64,000 nucleotides of DNA from Bosea sp. OAE506. Its GTDB lineage: Bacteria > Pseudomonadota > Alphaproteobacteria > Rhizobiales > Beijerinckiaceae. Numbering within the stretch: position 1 is the stretch's first letter; each line of letters starts with the position of its first letter. The stretch spans positions 565,501-629,500 of the forward strand of contig NZ_JBEPOB010000001.1 of NCBI RefSeq assembly GCF_040546595.1. Reading direction: 5' to 3'. This document shows, piece by piece, positions 10,910 to 20,854 of the stretch. Made by a program: the position numbers and the translations under genes. The notes beneath the pieces are model-generated. The model was not told the DNA's origin, made no database searches, and saw only the letters and a list, made by a program, of their open reading frames with translations.

Positions 10910-10927
10910 CCATTTGGAACCAAATGG
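10910..10927. promoter_or_regulatory. Palindromic operator candidate
   Basis: A perfect inverted repeat, CCATTTGG-AA-CCAAATGG, sits in the gap between the divergent creatininase-like and MarR-type genes. It ends 18 bases before the regulator's ATG and abuts its ribosome-binding site. A MarR-type dimer would be expected to bind such an 18-base dyad. Assignment to this regulator is inference from position. Confidence 0.55.
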
Positions 10928-10945
10928 GTGCGGGGGAGGCTGGCC

Positions 10946-11497
10946 ATGCGGCGTGCGCCGACGGCTGTTTCGCAGGTCGGTGCGGCGCGCGAGAAGGCGC
11001 TCAGCGAACTCGATCCGCTGACCGTGACCAAGCTCTGGGACAATCCCTGCTGGCTGTCCTTCCGCCTGAACTTCGTCGCGTTCCGCTTCAACGACCCCGT
11101 CTATCGCTGGATCGAGACCCGCTACGGTCTGGTGCGCCCCGAATTCGTGGCGCTCTATGCCGTGGGTCTGCGCAACGGGGTGGCCGCCAAGAACATCGTC
11201 GCCTCCTCGGGGCTGCCCAAGAACACGCTCAGCCGCGCGATCCAGCGGCTGCTGCAGCGGCGCCTGCTGCGGCGCGAGACCGACCCCGAGGATCTGCGCA
11301 GTTTCGTGCTCTACCTGACCGGGCCCGGCCGCGCGATCTTCGAGGAGACGATGCCGCTGATGATCCAGCAGCAGACCGCCATGCTGTCCGCGCTCACCGA
11401 CGCCGAGCAGCGCCAGCTCTGCGAACTCATGGACAAGCTGGTGATCGCCTCACCGACCTGGCCCCACGATCTCGAAAAAGAGGGAACCGCACCATGA
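10946..11497 (+). CDS. MarR-type transcriptional regulator
   Basis: This 183-residue protein has a winged helix-turn-helix in its second half (AAKNIVASSGLPKNTLSRAI, then a wing with LRRETDPEDLRSFVLYLT), characteristic of MarR repressors. The ATG at 10946 follows GGGGGAGG with a six-base gap, which fixes the start. Its stop overlaps the start of the solute-binding-protein gene (ATGA, 11494-11497), so regulator and transporter component are co-translated. Divergent placement from the transporter operon makes it the probable local regulator, probably sensing the transported ligand or a breakdown product. Confidence 0.88.
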   Translation: MRRAPTAVSQVGAAREKALSELDPLTVTKLWDNPCWLSFRLNFVAFRFNDPVYRWIETRYGLVRPEFVALYAVGLRNGVAAKNIVASSGLPKNTLSRAIQRLLQRRLLRRETDPEDLRSFVLYLTGPGRAIFEETMPLMIQQQTAMLSALTDAEQRQLCELMDKLVIASPTWPHDLEKEGTAP

Positions 11498-13083
11498 CCA
11501 TCCACTTCACCCGCGTCGCCGCCCTGGCCCTCGTGCTCGGGGCTTCCGTATCGAGCGCCGCGCTTGCCCAGAACCTGACCATCGGCGTGCGCGCCGGCCC
11601 GGACTCGATCGATCCGCATTTCACCGCGACCGGCACCCATGCCGAGTCGCTGAAGCATATCTTCGACACGCTGACCTGGTCCGGCGACAAGCTGCAGATC
11701 GAGCCGCGCCTCGCCACCAGCTGGAAGGCGATCACGCCCGATACCTGGGAGTTCAAGCTGCGCTCCGGCGTCAAGTTCCACGACGGGTCGGACTTCACCG
11801 CCGAGGACGTCAAGTTCTCGATCGAGCGGATCCCCGTCGTCTCCGGCCCCAATCCGACGACGATCTACACGCGCCGCGTCAAGGAGGTGAAGATCATCGA
11901 CCCGCTGACGGTTCACATCGTCACCGACGGGCCGGCGCCGAACCTGCCCAACGACTTCATCCGCCTGTTCATCGTCTCGTCCAAGGCCGCTGCCGGGCTG
12001 ACCAAGGACAACGCCAACGAGACCTTCAACTCCGGCAAGGCCGCGATCGGCACCGGCCCCTACAAGTTCGTCTCCTGGACGCCGAAGGACCAGCTCGTGC
12101 TGGACCGGTTCGACGGCTACTGGGGTCCCAAGGAGCCCTGGGCCAAGGTCGTCCGCAAGGAGCTGCCCAATGACGCCGCCCGTGTCGCCCAGCTGAAGGC
12201 CGGCCAGGTCGACATCATCGTGCGCGCGCCGGCCTCCGACGTTGCGACGCTGAAGCGCGACCCGAAGCTCTCGGTCGCCACGATCGACACGGTCTATGTC
12301 TTCAACATGGAAATCGACATGCGGGAGAAGTCCCCGCAGGTCAGCGCCAAGGACGGCTCGCCCCTGCCGAAGAACCCGCTGCAGGACCCCCGCGTACGCG
12401 AGGCGATCGACCTCGCCATCGACCGGCCGGCGCTCGTCGAAATCGCGATGGAAGGCCTCGGCGCGCCGGTCAACCAGCTGGTGACCTCCAGCATCGCCGG
12501 CTTCAACAAGAGCCTGCCGCCGCTGAAGGTCGATCTCGCCCGGGCCAAGAAGCTGCTGGAGGAGGCCGGCTACCCCAACGGCTTCAAGACCACCTTCTCC
12601 TTCACCAATGATCGCCTGCCGGGCGACCGCCAGGTCGGCACCTCGGTGGCGCAGATGCTGGCGCGGATCGGGCTCGACGTCACCGCCAATGCCCAGACGG
12701 CGGCCGTGTTCTTCCCGGCCCGTACGCGCGGCGAATTCTCTCTGGCGATGTCGGGCTGGGGCACGCTGACCGGCGAGGCGAACTACACGCTCTCCTCGGT
12801 GGTCCACTCCAACGACCCGGCCAAGAAGCTCGGCGCCTTCAACGTGCTCGGCTACAAGAACGCCGATCTCGACAAGCTGATCCAGGACGCCTCGGTCGAG
12901 CTCGACGAGGCCAAGCGCAACGATCTGCTCTCGCAGGCCAACGCGATCGTCGCCAAGGACCGGCCGCGCCTGCCGATCGTCGCCGTCGGCTCGGCCTGGG
13001 CGATGCAGAAGGACAAGGTGACGATCGCCCCGCGCGTCGACGAGGACACGCTGGCGATGGACATCAAGCCCGCCAAGAAGTGA
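11494..13083 (+). CDS. Family 5 extracellular solute-binding protein (peptide type)
   Basis: This 529-residue periplasmic binding protein of the DppA/OppA family (SBP_bac_5) captures ligand for the divergently encoded Dpp-type ABC transporter. The signal peptide is clear: MTIHFTRVAALALVLGASVS, then SAALA before the mature N-terminus QNLTIGVRAGPDSIDPH. The lobe-I signature WEFKLRSGVKFHDGSDFTAEDVKFS is present. The frame is open back to 10924, but that part overlaps the MarR gene in another frame. The ATG at 11494 gives a proper signal peptide. No lipobox cysteine is seen. Confidence 0.95.
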   Translation: MTIHFTRVAALALVLGASVSSAALAQNLTIGVRAGPDSIDPHFTATGTHAESLKHIFDTLTWSGDKLQIEPRLATSWKAITPDTWEFKLRSGVKFHDGSDFTAEDVKFSIERIPVVSGPNPTTIYTRRVKEVKIIDPLTVHIVTDGPAPNLPNDFIRLFIVSSKAAAGLTKDNANETFNSGKAAIGTGPYKFVSWTPKDQLVLDRFDGYWGPKEPWAKVVRKELPNDAARVAQLKAGQVDIIVRAPASDVATLKRDPKLSVATIDTVYVFNMEIDMREKSPQVSAKDGSPLPKNPLQDPRVREAIDLAIDRPALVEIAMEGLGAPVNQLVTSSIAGFNKSLPPLKVDLARAKKLLEEAGYPNGFKTTFSFTNDRLPGDRQVGTSVAQMLARIGLDVTANAQTAAVFFPARTRGEFSLAMSGWGTLTGEANYTLSSVVHSNDPAKKLGAFNVLGYKNADLDKLIQDASVELDEAKRNDLLSQANAIVAKDRPRLPIVAVGSAWAMQKDKVTIAPRVDEDTLAMDIKPAKK

Positions 13084-13095
13084 GGCAACCCACTG

Positions 13096-13190
13096 CCGTC
13101 ATGGTCGGGCTCGTCCCGACCATCCACGCCTTTGCGCGCCGTGCGCCAAGGCTCAGGTGTGGATGCTCGCCACAAGGGCGAGCATGACGG
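13096..13190. repeat. Mosaic palindromic repeat, copy 2
   Basis: Outer ends CCGTCAT and ATGACGG enclose two hairpins. The first has arms ATGGTCGGG/CCCGACCAT (13101-13109 and 13115-13123). The second has arms ATGCTCGCC/GGCGAGCAT (13163-13171 and 13177-13185). The layout is the same as the copy at 6395-6470, with different stem sequences. It lies between the binding-protein and peptidase genes and may act as a terminator or mRNA stabiliser. Confidence 0.85.
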
Positions 13191-13224
13191 GCCCGGTTCG
13201 CGCGCCATTCCAGGAAGACCCGTC

Positions 13225-14172
13225 ATGACCATCGCCCTCGCCATCCATGGCGGCTGCGGCACGCTGCCGAAATCCGAAATGAGCGAGGCGGAATGGGCGG
13301 AAGCCCGGGCCGATCTCGCGGCCTCGCTGCGGGCCGGCTGGGCCATCCTTAGCCAAGGCGGCAGCGCCGTCGACGCCGTCGAGGCGGCGGTCCGGGTGAT
13401 GGAGGATTCTCCCCATTTCAACGCCGGCTACGGCGCCGCCTTCAATGCCGAGGGCGAGCATGAGCTCGATGCCTCGATCATGGATGGGGCGACGCTAGCG
13501 GCCGGTGCGGTCGCCGCCGTCAAGCGCATCCGCAATCCTGTCAGCGCCGCCAAGGCGCTGATGCAGCGCGGCGACCCGCTGCTGCTGGTGGGACCCGCGG
13601 CCGACACCTACGCTGCCCATGAAGGCCTCGACATCGTCGAGAACGGGCATTTCTCGACGGAGCGGCGGCGCAAGAACCTGTCCTCGATGAAGATCCGCGA
13701 ACTCGTCGGCACGGCCGGCGAGGCGAGCGAGGCCGAGAAGCACGGCACCGTCGGCGCGGTCGCTCTGGACGCGGCCGGACATCTGGCGGCGGCGACGTCC
13801 ACAGGCGGCTACACCAACAAGCCCGTCGGCCGCGTCGGCGATTCCCCGATCATCGGCGCCGGCACCTATGCCCGCGACGGACGTTGCGCGGTCTCGGGCA
13901 CCGGCAAGGGCGAGTATTTCATCCGCTACTGCGTGGGCCACGAGCTGGCCTCGCTGATCGGCTACAAGGGCCTCGGCCTCGAGGACGCGAGCGCCGCCGT
14001 GCTCGGCGAGCTCACCGCCCACAAGATCGGCGCCGGGCTGGTCGCCATCGACGCGGACGGGACCATCGTCGCCCCCTACAACACGCAGGGCATGTATCGC
14101 GGCTGGGTGACGCCGGACGGCCTCGTCCATGTCGCCACGCATGGCGATGTCGAGATCGCGGGTCAGGCGTGA
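13225..14172 (+). CDS. Isoaspartyl peptidase / L-asparaginase (Ntn hydrolase)
   Basis: This 315-residue plant-type asparaginase/isoaspartyl aminopeptidase resembles EcAIII (IaaA). Such precursors cleave themselves before a catalytic Thr. Here that residue is Thr175 in HGTVGAVALD, preceded by the less conserved linker. The N-terminal AIHGGCG motif and the FNAGYGAAFNAEGEHELDAS segment are family hallmarks. An AGGAAG site precedes the ATG at 13225. No signal peptide is seen. The enzyme removes iso-Asp from dipeptides or hydrolyses asparagine, which fits a locus for peptide or amide uptake. Confidence 0.92.
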   Translation: MTIALAIHGGCGTLPKSEMSEAEWAEARADLAASLRAGWAILSQGGSAVDAVEAAVRVMEDSPHFNAGYGAAFNAEGEHELDASIMDGATLAAGAVAAVKRIRNPVSAAKALMQRGDPLLLVGPAADTYAAHEGLDIVENGHFSTERRRKNLSSMKIRELVGTAGEASEAEKHGTVGAVALDAAGHLAAATSTGGYTNKPVGRVGDSPIIGAGTYARDGRCAVSGTGKGEYFIRYCVGHELASLIGYKGLGLEDASAAVLGELTAHKIGAGLVAIDADGTIVAPYNTQGMYRGWVTPDGLVHVATHGDVEIAGQA

Positions 14173-14194
14173 TGGCTGGCCGCTCGTCTCCCTC

Positions 14195-14310
14195 AGCCCT
14201 CATCCTGAGGGGCCGCGCAGCGGCGTCTCGAAGGATGGTCCAGGAGGTTCGCGCGTTCACGGAAACATCCTTCGAGACGCGGCTTTCAGCCGCTCCTCAG
14301 GATGAGGGCT
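14195..14310. repeat. Palindromic repeat of the CCTCATCCTGAGG type
   Basis: A long inverted repeat: AGCCCTCATCCTGAGG (14195-14210) and GCGTCTCGAAGGATG on the left are mirrored by CATCCTTCGAGACGC and CCTCAGGATGAGGGCT (ending at 14310) on the right. This is a common dispersed intergenic element in Bradyrhizobium/Bosea-type genomes. It sits between the isoaspartyl peptidase and ketopantoate-reductase-like genes. Confidence 0.85.
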
Positions 14311-14332
14311 CACGGGCTCAGGAGCTGCTCAC

Positions 14333-15373
14333 ATGACCACCGAACCGATCCTGATCTGGGGCGCCGGCGCCATCGGCGGCACGCTCGGCGCCTATTGGGC
14401 CCGCGCCGGCATCCCCGTGCTGCTGGTCGATATCGTGCCCGAGCATGTCGAGGCCTGCCGCACGACGGGGCTTTCGATCACCGGGCCGATCGAGGAATTT
14501 CGCCAGGTCATCCCCGCCGTGACGCCGGCCGAGCTGACCGGGACCTACAAGCGCATCGTGCTCGCCGTAAAGGCCGGCGCGACCGACGAGGCGGTCGCGG
14601 CGCTCAGCCCCCATCTTGCGGACGATGGCTACGTGCTCTCGGCGCAGAACGGGCTCAACGAGATCGCCATCGCGGCCGTCGTCGGGGCGGAGCGGACGAT
14701 GGGCTGCTTCGTCAATTTCGGCGCCGACTGGCATGGGCCGGGCGAGATCCTCTACGGCAATGAGGGGGCCGTGGTCGTCGGCGAGATCGACGGGCAGATT
14801 ACGCCCCGCGCGATCGAGATGCACAGGCTGCTGCTCGGTTTCGAGCCGAAGTCGATCCTGACCACCAATATCTGGGGCTATCTCTGGGGCAAGCTCTCCT
14901 ATGGCGCGATGCTGTTCGGCACCGCGCTGACGGGCGATTCGATGTCGGCGAACTTCGCCGATCCCGACCGCCTCGTGGTCTGGCTGGCGCTCGGCCAGGA
15001 GGTCGCGGCGGTGGCGGCGGCGCGCGGCGTCAAGACGCTGGGCTTCGGCGAGTTCGACCCGATGGTCTTTGCGCCGGGCCAGCCGGAATATCCGCAGATC
15101 GAGACCATCGCCTGGCTCGCCGACTACACCTCCAAGACCGCCAAGACCCATTCCGGCATCTGGCGCGACCTCGCGGTGCGCAAGCGCAAGACCGAGGTCG
15201 ATCCGCAGATCGGCATCATCGCCGCGCTCGGGCGCGAGGCCGGCGTGCCGACGCCGGCGGTCGAGACGCTGGTGACGCTGATCCACGACATCGAGGACGG
15301 CCGGCGGCCGCAATCCCCAGAGACCCTGAAAGTGCTGATCGACCGATGCAAATCCGTTTTGACGACCGCGTAG
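14333..15373 (+). CDS. Ketopantoate reductase-like dehydrogenase
   Basis: This 346-residue protein of the ApbA/PanE family has the NADP-binding start ILIWGAGAIGGTLGAYWARAG and the conserved VLAVKAGATDEAV and SAQNGLNE segments. PanE reduces 2-dehydropantoate to pantoate. Paralogues in catabolic loci act on other 2-oxo acids, so the true substrate here is uncertain. The protein is about 40 residues longer than typical PanE. Its last 28 bases overlap the SDR gene, indicating a tight unit with it. Confidence 0.85.
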   Translation: MTTEPILIWGAGAIGGTLGAYWARAGIPVLLVDIVPEHVEACRTTGLSITGPIEEFRQVIPAVTPAELTGTYKRIVLAVKAGATDEAVAALSPHLADDGYVLSAQNGLNEIAIAAVVGAERTMGCFVNFGADWHGPGEILYGNEGAVVVGEIDGQITPRAIEMHRLLLGFEPKSILTTNIWGYLWGKLSYGAMLFGTALTGDSMSANFADPDRLVVWLALGQEVAAVAAARGVKTLGFGEFDPMVFAPGQPEYPQIETIAWLADYTSKTAKTHSGIWRDLAVRKRKTEVDPQIGIIAALGREAGVPTPAVETLVTLIHDIEDGRRPQSPETLKVLIDRCKSVLTTA

Positions 15374-16101
15374 CCCTCGTCACCGGCGCGGCCCAGGGCA
15401 TCGGGCGCGCGATCGCGACCGCCCTTGTCGAGGCCGGCGCCACCGTCCATCTCGCCGATATCGATGCCGAGGGTGTCGAGGCCACAGCGGCTGCGATCGG
15501 TGCCATTCCGCACGCGGTCGATCTCGGCTCGGCCGAGGCTGCGGCGAGCCTCATCGCTGACATCGTCGCGCAGAGCGGCCGGCTGGAGCTTCTCGTCCAT
15601 GCGGCGGGCGGCGTGCGTGGCCAGGTCGGACGGCCGATCGAGGTGATCTCGGAAGCCGACTGGCGCGTGATCTTCGCGGCCAACGTCGATTCCGCCTTCT
15701 TCCTGGCGCAGGCGGCGGCGCCCGCGATGAAGGCTTCCGGCCATGGCCGGATCGTGACGATCTCGTCAGGCGCGGGCCTGCGCCCGAGCCTGACCGGCAT
15801 CCAGGCCTATTCGTCGGCCAAGCATGCGCTGGTCGGACTGACCAAGCAGCTCGCCTGGGAATTCGGGCCGCACGGCATCACCGTGAATTCGGTCGCGCCG
15901 GGCTTCGTGCGCTCCAATCCCGCGACCGAGCGGCAATGGGAGAGCTACGGGGCAGAAGGTCAGAAGCGCCTGATCGAGGGCATCCATACGCGCAGGCTGG
16001 GCACGCCGGCCGACATCGCAGCCGCCAGCCTGTTCTTCCTGAGCGAGCAGGCGGGCTGGATCACCGGCCAGGTGCTCTCGGTGGATGGCGGGCGCTCCTG
16101 A
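15346..16101 (+). CDS. Short-chain dehydrogenase/reductase
   Basis: This 251-residue classical SDR has the TGAAQGIG dinucleotide motif (residues 14-20), a catalytic Ser at about 140, Tyr155 and Lys159 (YSSAK) and the C-terminal ITGQVLSVDGG signature. It would oxidise or reduce an alcohol/ketone group with NAD(P)(H). The start overlaps the preceding dehydrogenase gene by 28 bases. It closes the rightward half of the putative catabolic locus. The substrate is unknown. Confidence 0.92.
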   Translation: MQIRFDDRVALVTGAAQGIGRAIATALVEAGATVHLADIDAEGVEATAAAIGAIPHAVDLGSAEAAASLIADIVAQSGRLELLVHAAGGVRGQVGRPIEVISEADWRVIFAANVDSAFFLAQAAAPAMKASGHGRIVTISSGAGLRPSLTGIQAYSSAKHALVGLTKQLAWEFGPHGITVNSVAPGFVRSNPATERQWESYGAEGQKRLIEGIHTRRLGTPADIAAASLFFLSEQAGWITGQVLSVDGGRS

Positions 16102-16115
16102 GGCGCGCCGGACCG

Positions 16116-16490
16116 TCAGTCGATCCCGATCAGAACCCGCTCCGGCCAGCGCGGATGGCTGAACCAGATGCGGATGGTCGGCGCATGGGAGCTGACGATC
16201 TGGTCGTGGATGACGCGCTCGTCGACCTGGTCGATGATCACGCGGCGCCTTGGCGTCGACAGCGGGCCGATGAAGTCTGGCGCTCGACCTGGGTCAACAT
16301 CGACAGCACGGCCGATCGTCAGCTCGGTCGGACCATCGACCTCCGGATGGACACAGACGATCAGGCAGTCGTCGGAGGCCGCGACTAGGCTCTTCCTCCG
16401 GTCAATTTTGTCGGCCGGAACATCGAAGTCGCCGCCTCCGTGGATGAAGATGATCGAGTTGACGGGTCGGATGCTGACGGTGCGCGACAT
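16116..16490 (-). CDS. Putative immunity protein for the adjacent nuclease-like toxin
   Basis: This 124-residue beta-rich protein starts MSRTVSIRPVNSIIFIHGGG and ends with RIWFSHPRWPERVLIGID. No confident family is recognised; its layout faintly recalls ComJ, the inhibitor of the NucA nuclease. Its ATG (16488-16490) directly abuts the TGA of the upstream gene (16491-16493) with no gap, so the two are almost certainly co-translated. A small acidic partner immediately after a toxin-like gene is the usual arrangement for an immunity protein. The role is inference. Confidence 0.6.
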   Translation of the reverse strand: MSRTVSIRPVNSIIFIHGGGDFDVPADKIDRRKSLVAASDDCLIVCVHPEVDGPTELTIGRAVDVDPGRAPDFIGPLSTPRRRVIIDQVDERVIHDQIVSSHAPTIRIWFSHPRWPERVLIGID

Positions 16491-17180
16491 TCAGCGCCTC
16501 CTGAACGGGCGAACATGACCGCCCTGTGCATCACTGCAAAATTGGCAGTGGGGGTAAAGGCGCTGGGGGGAACCCGGGCGTGCGATGGAACTCGGCAGTT
16601 GGTGATCGGGAATGAAGTTCCCGCTCTTGGTGCCGGGCTCAGTCGTTCCACAGGTATGGCATCCAAATGCCGAACCGATGTTGTTGATCTCTCGGCGTTC
16701 GCTGGCGGAAAATCTCTGTCCCGGCCCACGCGCCGGGATCGACTCCCTGGCGAACGGCCCTTCGCCGATGCCTCGGCTGCTCAGTTCGCGTAGCCTCGCT
16801 TCCGCCTGCCGGATGGCGGCCTGGTTGCTGAGGATCGCACCCTCGATTCCTTGCGACAGGCTGGCCGGAGGCTTCCAGTTCGGATCGATCTCCTGGACAA
16901 GCGGGGATATCGGGCCGGTCTTATCCCCGTCGCCCGAACCCGTGCCTATCCTGCGCCCGCTCTCCCCGACCGAGGGGGCTTCGCGAGGCGTCGTGTGGCC
17001 GGTGAGGGTGCGGTGTTCGGGGAGGCGGCCGTCGCGGGCCTGCCCTGTCCGGAGGGGCTTCGTCGCCCGGGTCGACCACAACCCGGTCCGTGAGGGACGC
17101 AACGCGCGGCGAATGAACCAAAGAGAACCGCGCGCGGGGCGAGGTGGCGGCTGTTGACGCTGCTTCGACGTTTCCGACAT
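16491..17180 (-). CDS. Orphan toxin-like protein with C-terminal HNH/zinc nuclease domain
   Basis: The frame from the ATG at 17180 gives 229 residues. The first ~90 are Pro/Arg/Gly-rich and of doubtful status. Residues 105-160 look helical. The C-terminus has a compact metal-binding pattern: CHTC at 174-177, PDHQ at 191-194, and HCQFC at 211-215 followed by QGG. This pattern resembles C-terminal toxin nucleases of polymorphic or Rhs-type effectors, whose His/Asp-His core lies between zinc knuckles. No signal peptide or delivery domain is seen, so it may be a displaced toxin tip. No good ribosome-binding site precedes 17180, and the start could be further in. Confidence 0.55.
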   Translation of the reverse strand: MSETSKQRQQPPPRPARGSLWFIRRALRPSRTGLWSTRATKPLRTGQARDGRLPEHRTLTGHTTPREAPSVGESGRRIGTGSGDGDKTGPISPLVQEIDPNWKPPASLSQGIEGAILSNQAAIRQAEARLRELSSRGIGEGPFARESIPARGPGQRFSASERREINNIGSAFGCHTCGTTEPGTKSGNFIPDHQLPSSIARPGSPQRLYPHCQFCSDAQGGHVRPFRRR

Positions 17181-17503
17181 CGACACCGACACCGGCACGC
17201 AGTCGTCGGCTGCGACGCCATCTCGTCCCGCGCATCCCCTCGGATACGCTTCAAGGCCCGAGAACCCCGCGGCGATCAGCCGGCCGGGGCTTTCGGTGCA
17301 TCGCGACGGCCCATCATCCCTCACCGTCATTCCGGGCGAGCGCAGCAAAGACCCGGAAGCCATCGGAGGGCGGATGCGGGCATCGCTTTGACTCGACGAT
17401 GGATTCCGGATCGGCGCCGCTTCGCGGCTTGTCCGGAATGACGGCGCGGGTGTCATCGCGGTCGGAGGGATGCGATCGGCCGTCGGCCCCGGCGCGCCGA
17501 TTC
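17181..17503. other. Gene-free stretch containing a palindromic repeat
   Basis: No credible gene is seen between the toxin-like gene and the 3' end of nadE. The only clear structure is the palindromic repeat at 17324-17444. The toxin-like frame remains open through here on the minus strand, but with repeat-derived, low-complexity translation. Confidence 0.6.
17324..17444. repeat. Mosaic palindromic repeat, copy 3
   Basis: Outer arms CCGTCATTCCGG (from 17324) and CCGGAATGACGG (to 17444) form a perfect 12-base inverted pair. Inner hairpin remnants lie around CGAGCGCAGCAAAGACCCGG and GCCGCTTCGCGGC. The CGTCAT/ATGACG ends match the copies at 6.4 and 13.1 kb. Confidence 0.85.
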
Positions 17504-19543
<2,040 letters not shown>

Positions 19544-19764
19544 GCGGAGAAGGCTTTCAAGCATCCCGTTGCGCCGCGGCAAACAGCCAGGGCGGAGCCC
19601 CCTTATCGCGCACGCGACGTGGGGCAAGCAAGGGTGCTGGGACTCCCTTCACGGACGGTCACCCAGCCCTTCAGATTGCGCCGACCAGCCCGCGGCCGGC
19701 GATCCATTGCGAGCTGGGCGCCATTTGATGTCGCACGGCGGATAGGGCTATGGCCTAGCTTGCA

Positions 19765-20688
19765 ATGAGGGACGGCAGCTTGACGACAGCGCACAACGAG
19801 CGGGTACCAGAGGGGCGCAGCTGCGCAGCCGTCGTTCTTTACCGGCCCGATCCAGCCGTTCTTCTGCGTCTGGCCAACGGCCTGCACGGTTGTCGTCTCT
19901 TCGCCTTTGTCAACGGACCAGTCGAGCCTGCGGCCCTCGATGCCCTGTCGTCGACGTCGCTTCGTCTCATCTCAAGCCCGGAAAATGTCGGCCTTGGCCG
20001 CGGGCTGAACGCCGTGATGGAGGCCGCCTCAGGGGAAGGCTTCAGCCACGTCATGCTGCTCGACCAGGACAGCGAACCGCCCAAGGGCATACTCGACACG
20101 CTGACCCAGCGCTTTATGGTGCTAGTGCGTAACGGCAAGAAGGTCGCGATCCTGGCGCCACGCCTCGTTCCACCGGACGAAGGGTTCTACAAGCCGATCC
20201 GATATGAGTGGCGGGACGATGCCGCCAGCAATGACTTGGCTGCTGTCGATTTTGCGCCCACCTCCGGCTCGCTGGTCAGCACGACAGCCTTCGCCGCGAT
20301 CGGCCCCTTCCAGGACGATTTCTTCATCGCAGGCATCGACGTCGAATGGGGATTCCGGGCTTGGCAGCGCGGTTGGGGCTCGTTCGTCGCAACGGACCTC
20401 GCGATGCCGCATCGCTGGGGTGAGGCCGTCGGCCCAGAGGATCTGGGAAAGGCCCAGATCCTACGCCACAGCCCGGTGCGCAACTACTATTATGCGCGCA
20501 ACGTCATCGCCACCGCCCGCCTGAGCCACGTGCCGCTGCGCTGGCGGATCCGGTCCTGCGTCGGACTTGTTGCCCAGATCGGCCTTCTGGCACTCAGGGG
20601 CAAACAGGGAGCGCTGCGGCCCATCCGTGCCGGGCTTGCCGACGGCTTTCGCGGCCGGCTCGGAGCGGCACCGCCCAGTGTCACCTGA
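19765..20688 (+). CDS. Family 2 glycosyltransferase (rhamnosyltransferase-like)
   Basis: This 307-residue GT2 protein has an early AAVVLYRPDP strand and the NVGLGRGLNAVM motif. The LLDQDSEPP segment is the DxD-type site typical of RfbF/WbbL-like rhamnosyltransferases. A GIDVEWGFRAWQRGW acceptor-loop motif follows near residue 190. It sits directly before the dTDP-rhamnose genes, which fits transfer of rhamnose to a growing lipid-linked chain at the cytoplasmic face of the membrane. The start at 19765 is the first ATG; an internal start is possible. Confidence 0.85.
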   Translation: MRDGSLTTAHNERVPEGRSCAAVVLYRPDPAVLLRLANGLHGCRLFAFVNGPVEPAALDALSSTSLRLISSPENVGLGRGLNAVMEAASGEGFSHVMLLDQDSEPPKGILDTLTQRFMVLVRNGKKVAILAPRLVPPDEGFYKPIRYEWRDDAASNDLAAVDFAPTSGSLVSTTAFAAIGPFQDDFFIAGIDVEWGFRAWQRGWGSFVATDLAMPHRWGEAVGPEDLGKAQILRHSPVRNYYYARNVIATARLSHVPLRWRIRSCVGLVAQIGLLALRGKQGALRPIRAGLADGFRGRLGAAPPSVT

Positions 20689-20854
20689 CATGGCCGATTG
20701 AGCGCGAAACCACGCCTTGCTGTAGGCCACTCACCTCAAGGCTGCCCGTCGTCGCCTCGACCGCAACCACTTGACAGAATACTGGGGTGGCTGTTTCTCC
20801 CTTCGCGCTGGACGCGTTTCTTGATCAACACTTGACCATTTGGAGCGAAGCGGC

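Noticed and set aside
10924..11493. N-terminal extension of the solute-binding protein
   Set aside because: It overlaps the MarR-type gene in another frame; the ATG at 11494 begins a good signal peptide.
20771..20799. TTGACA promoter-like hexamer before rfbB
   Set aside because: The 17-base-spaced partner is TTTCTC, not a convincing -10 box.
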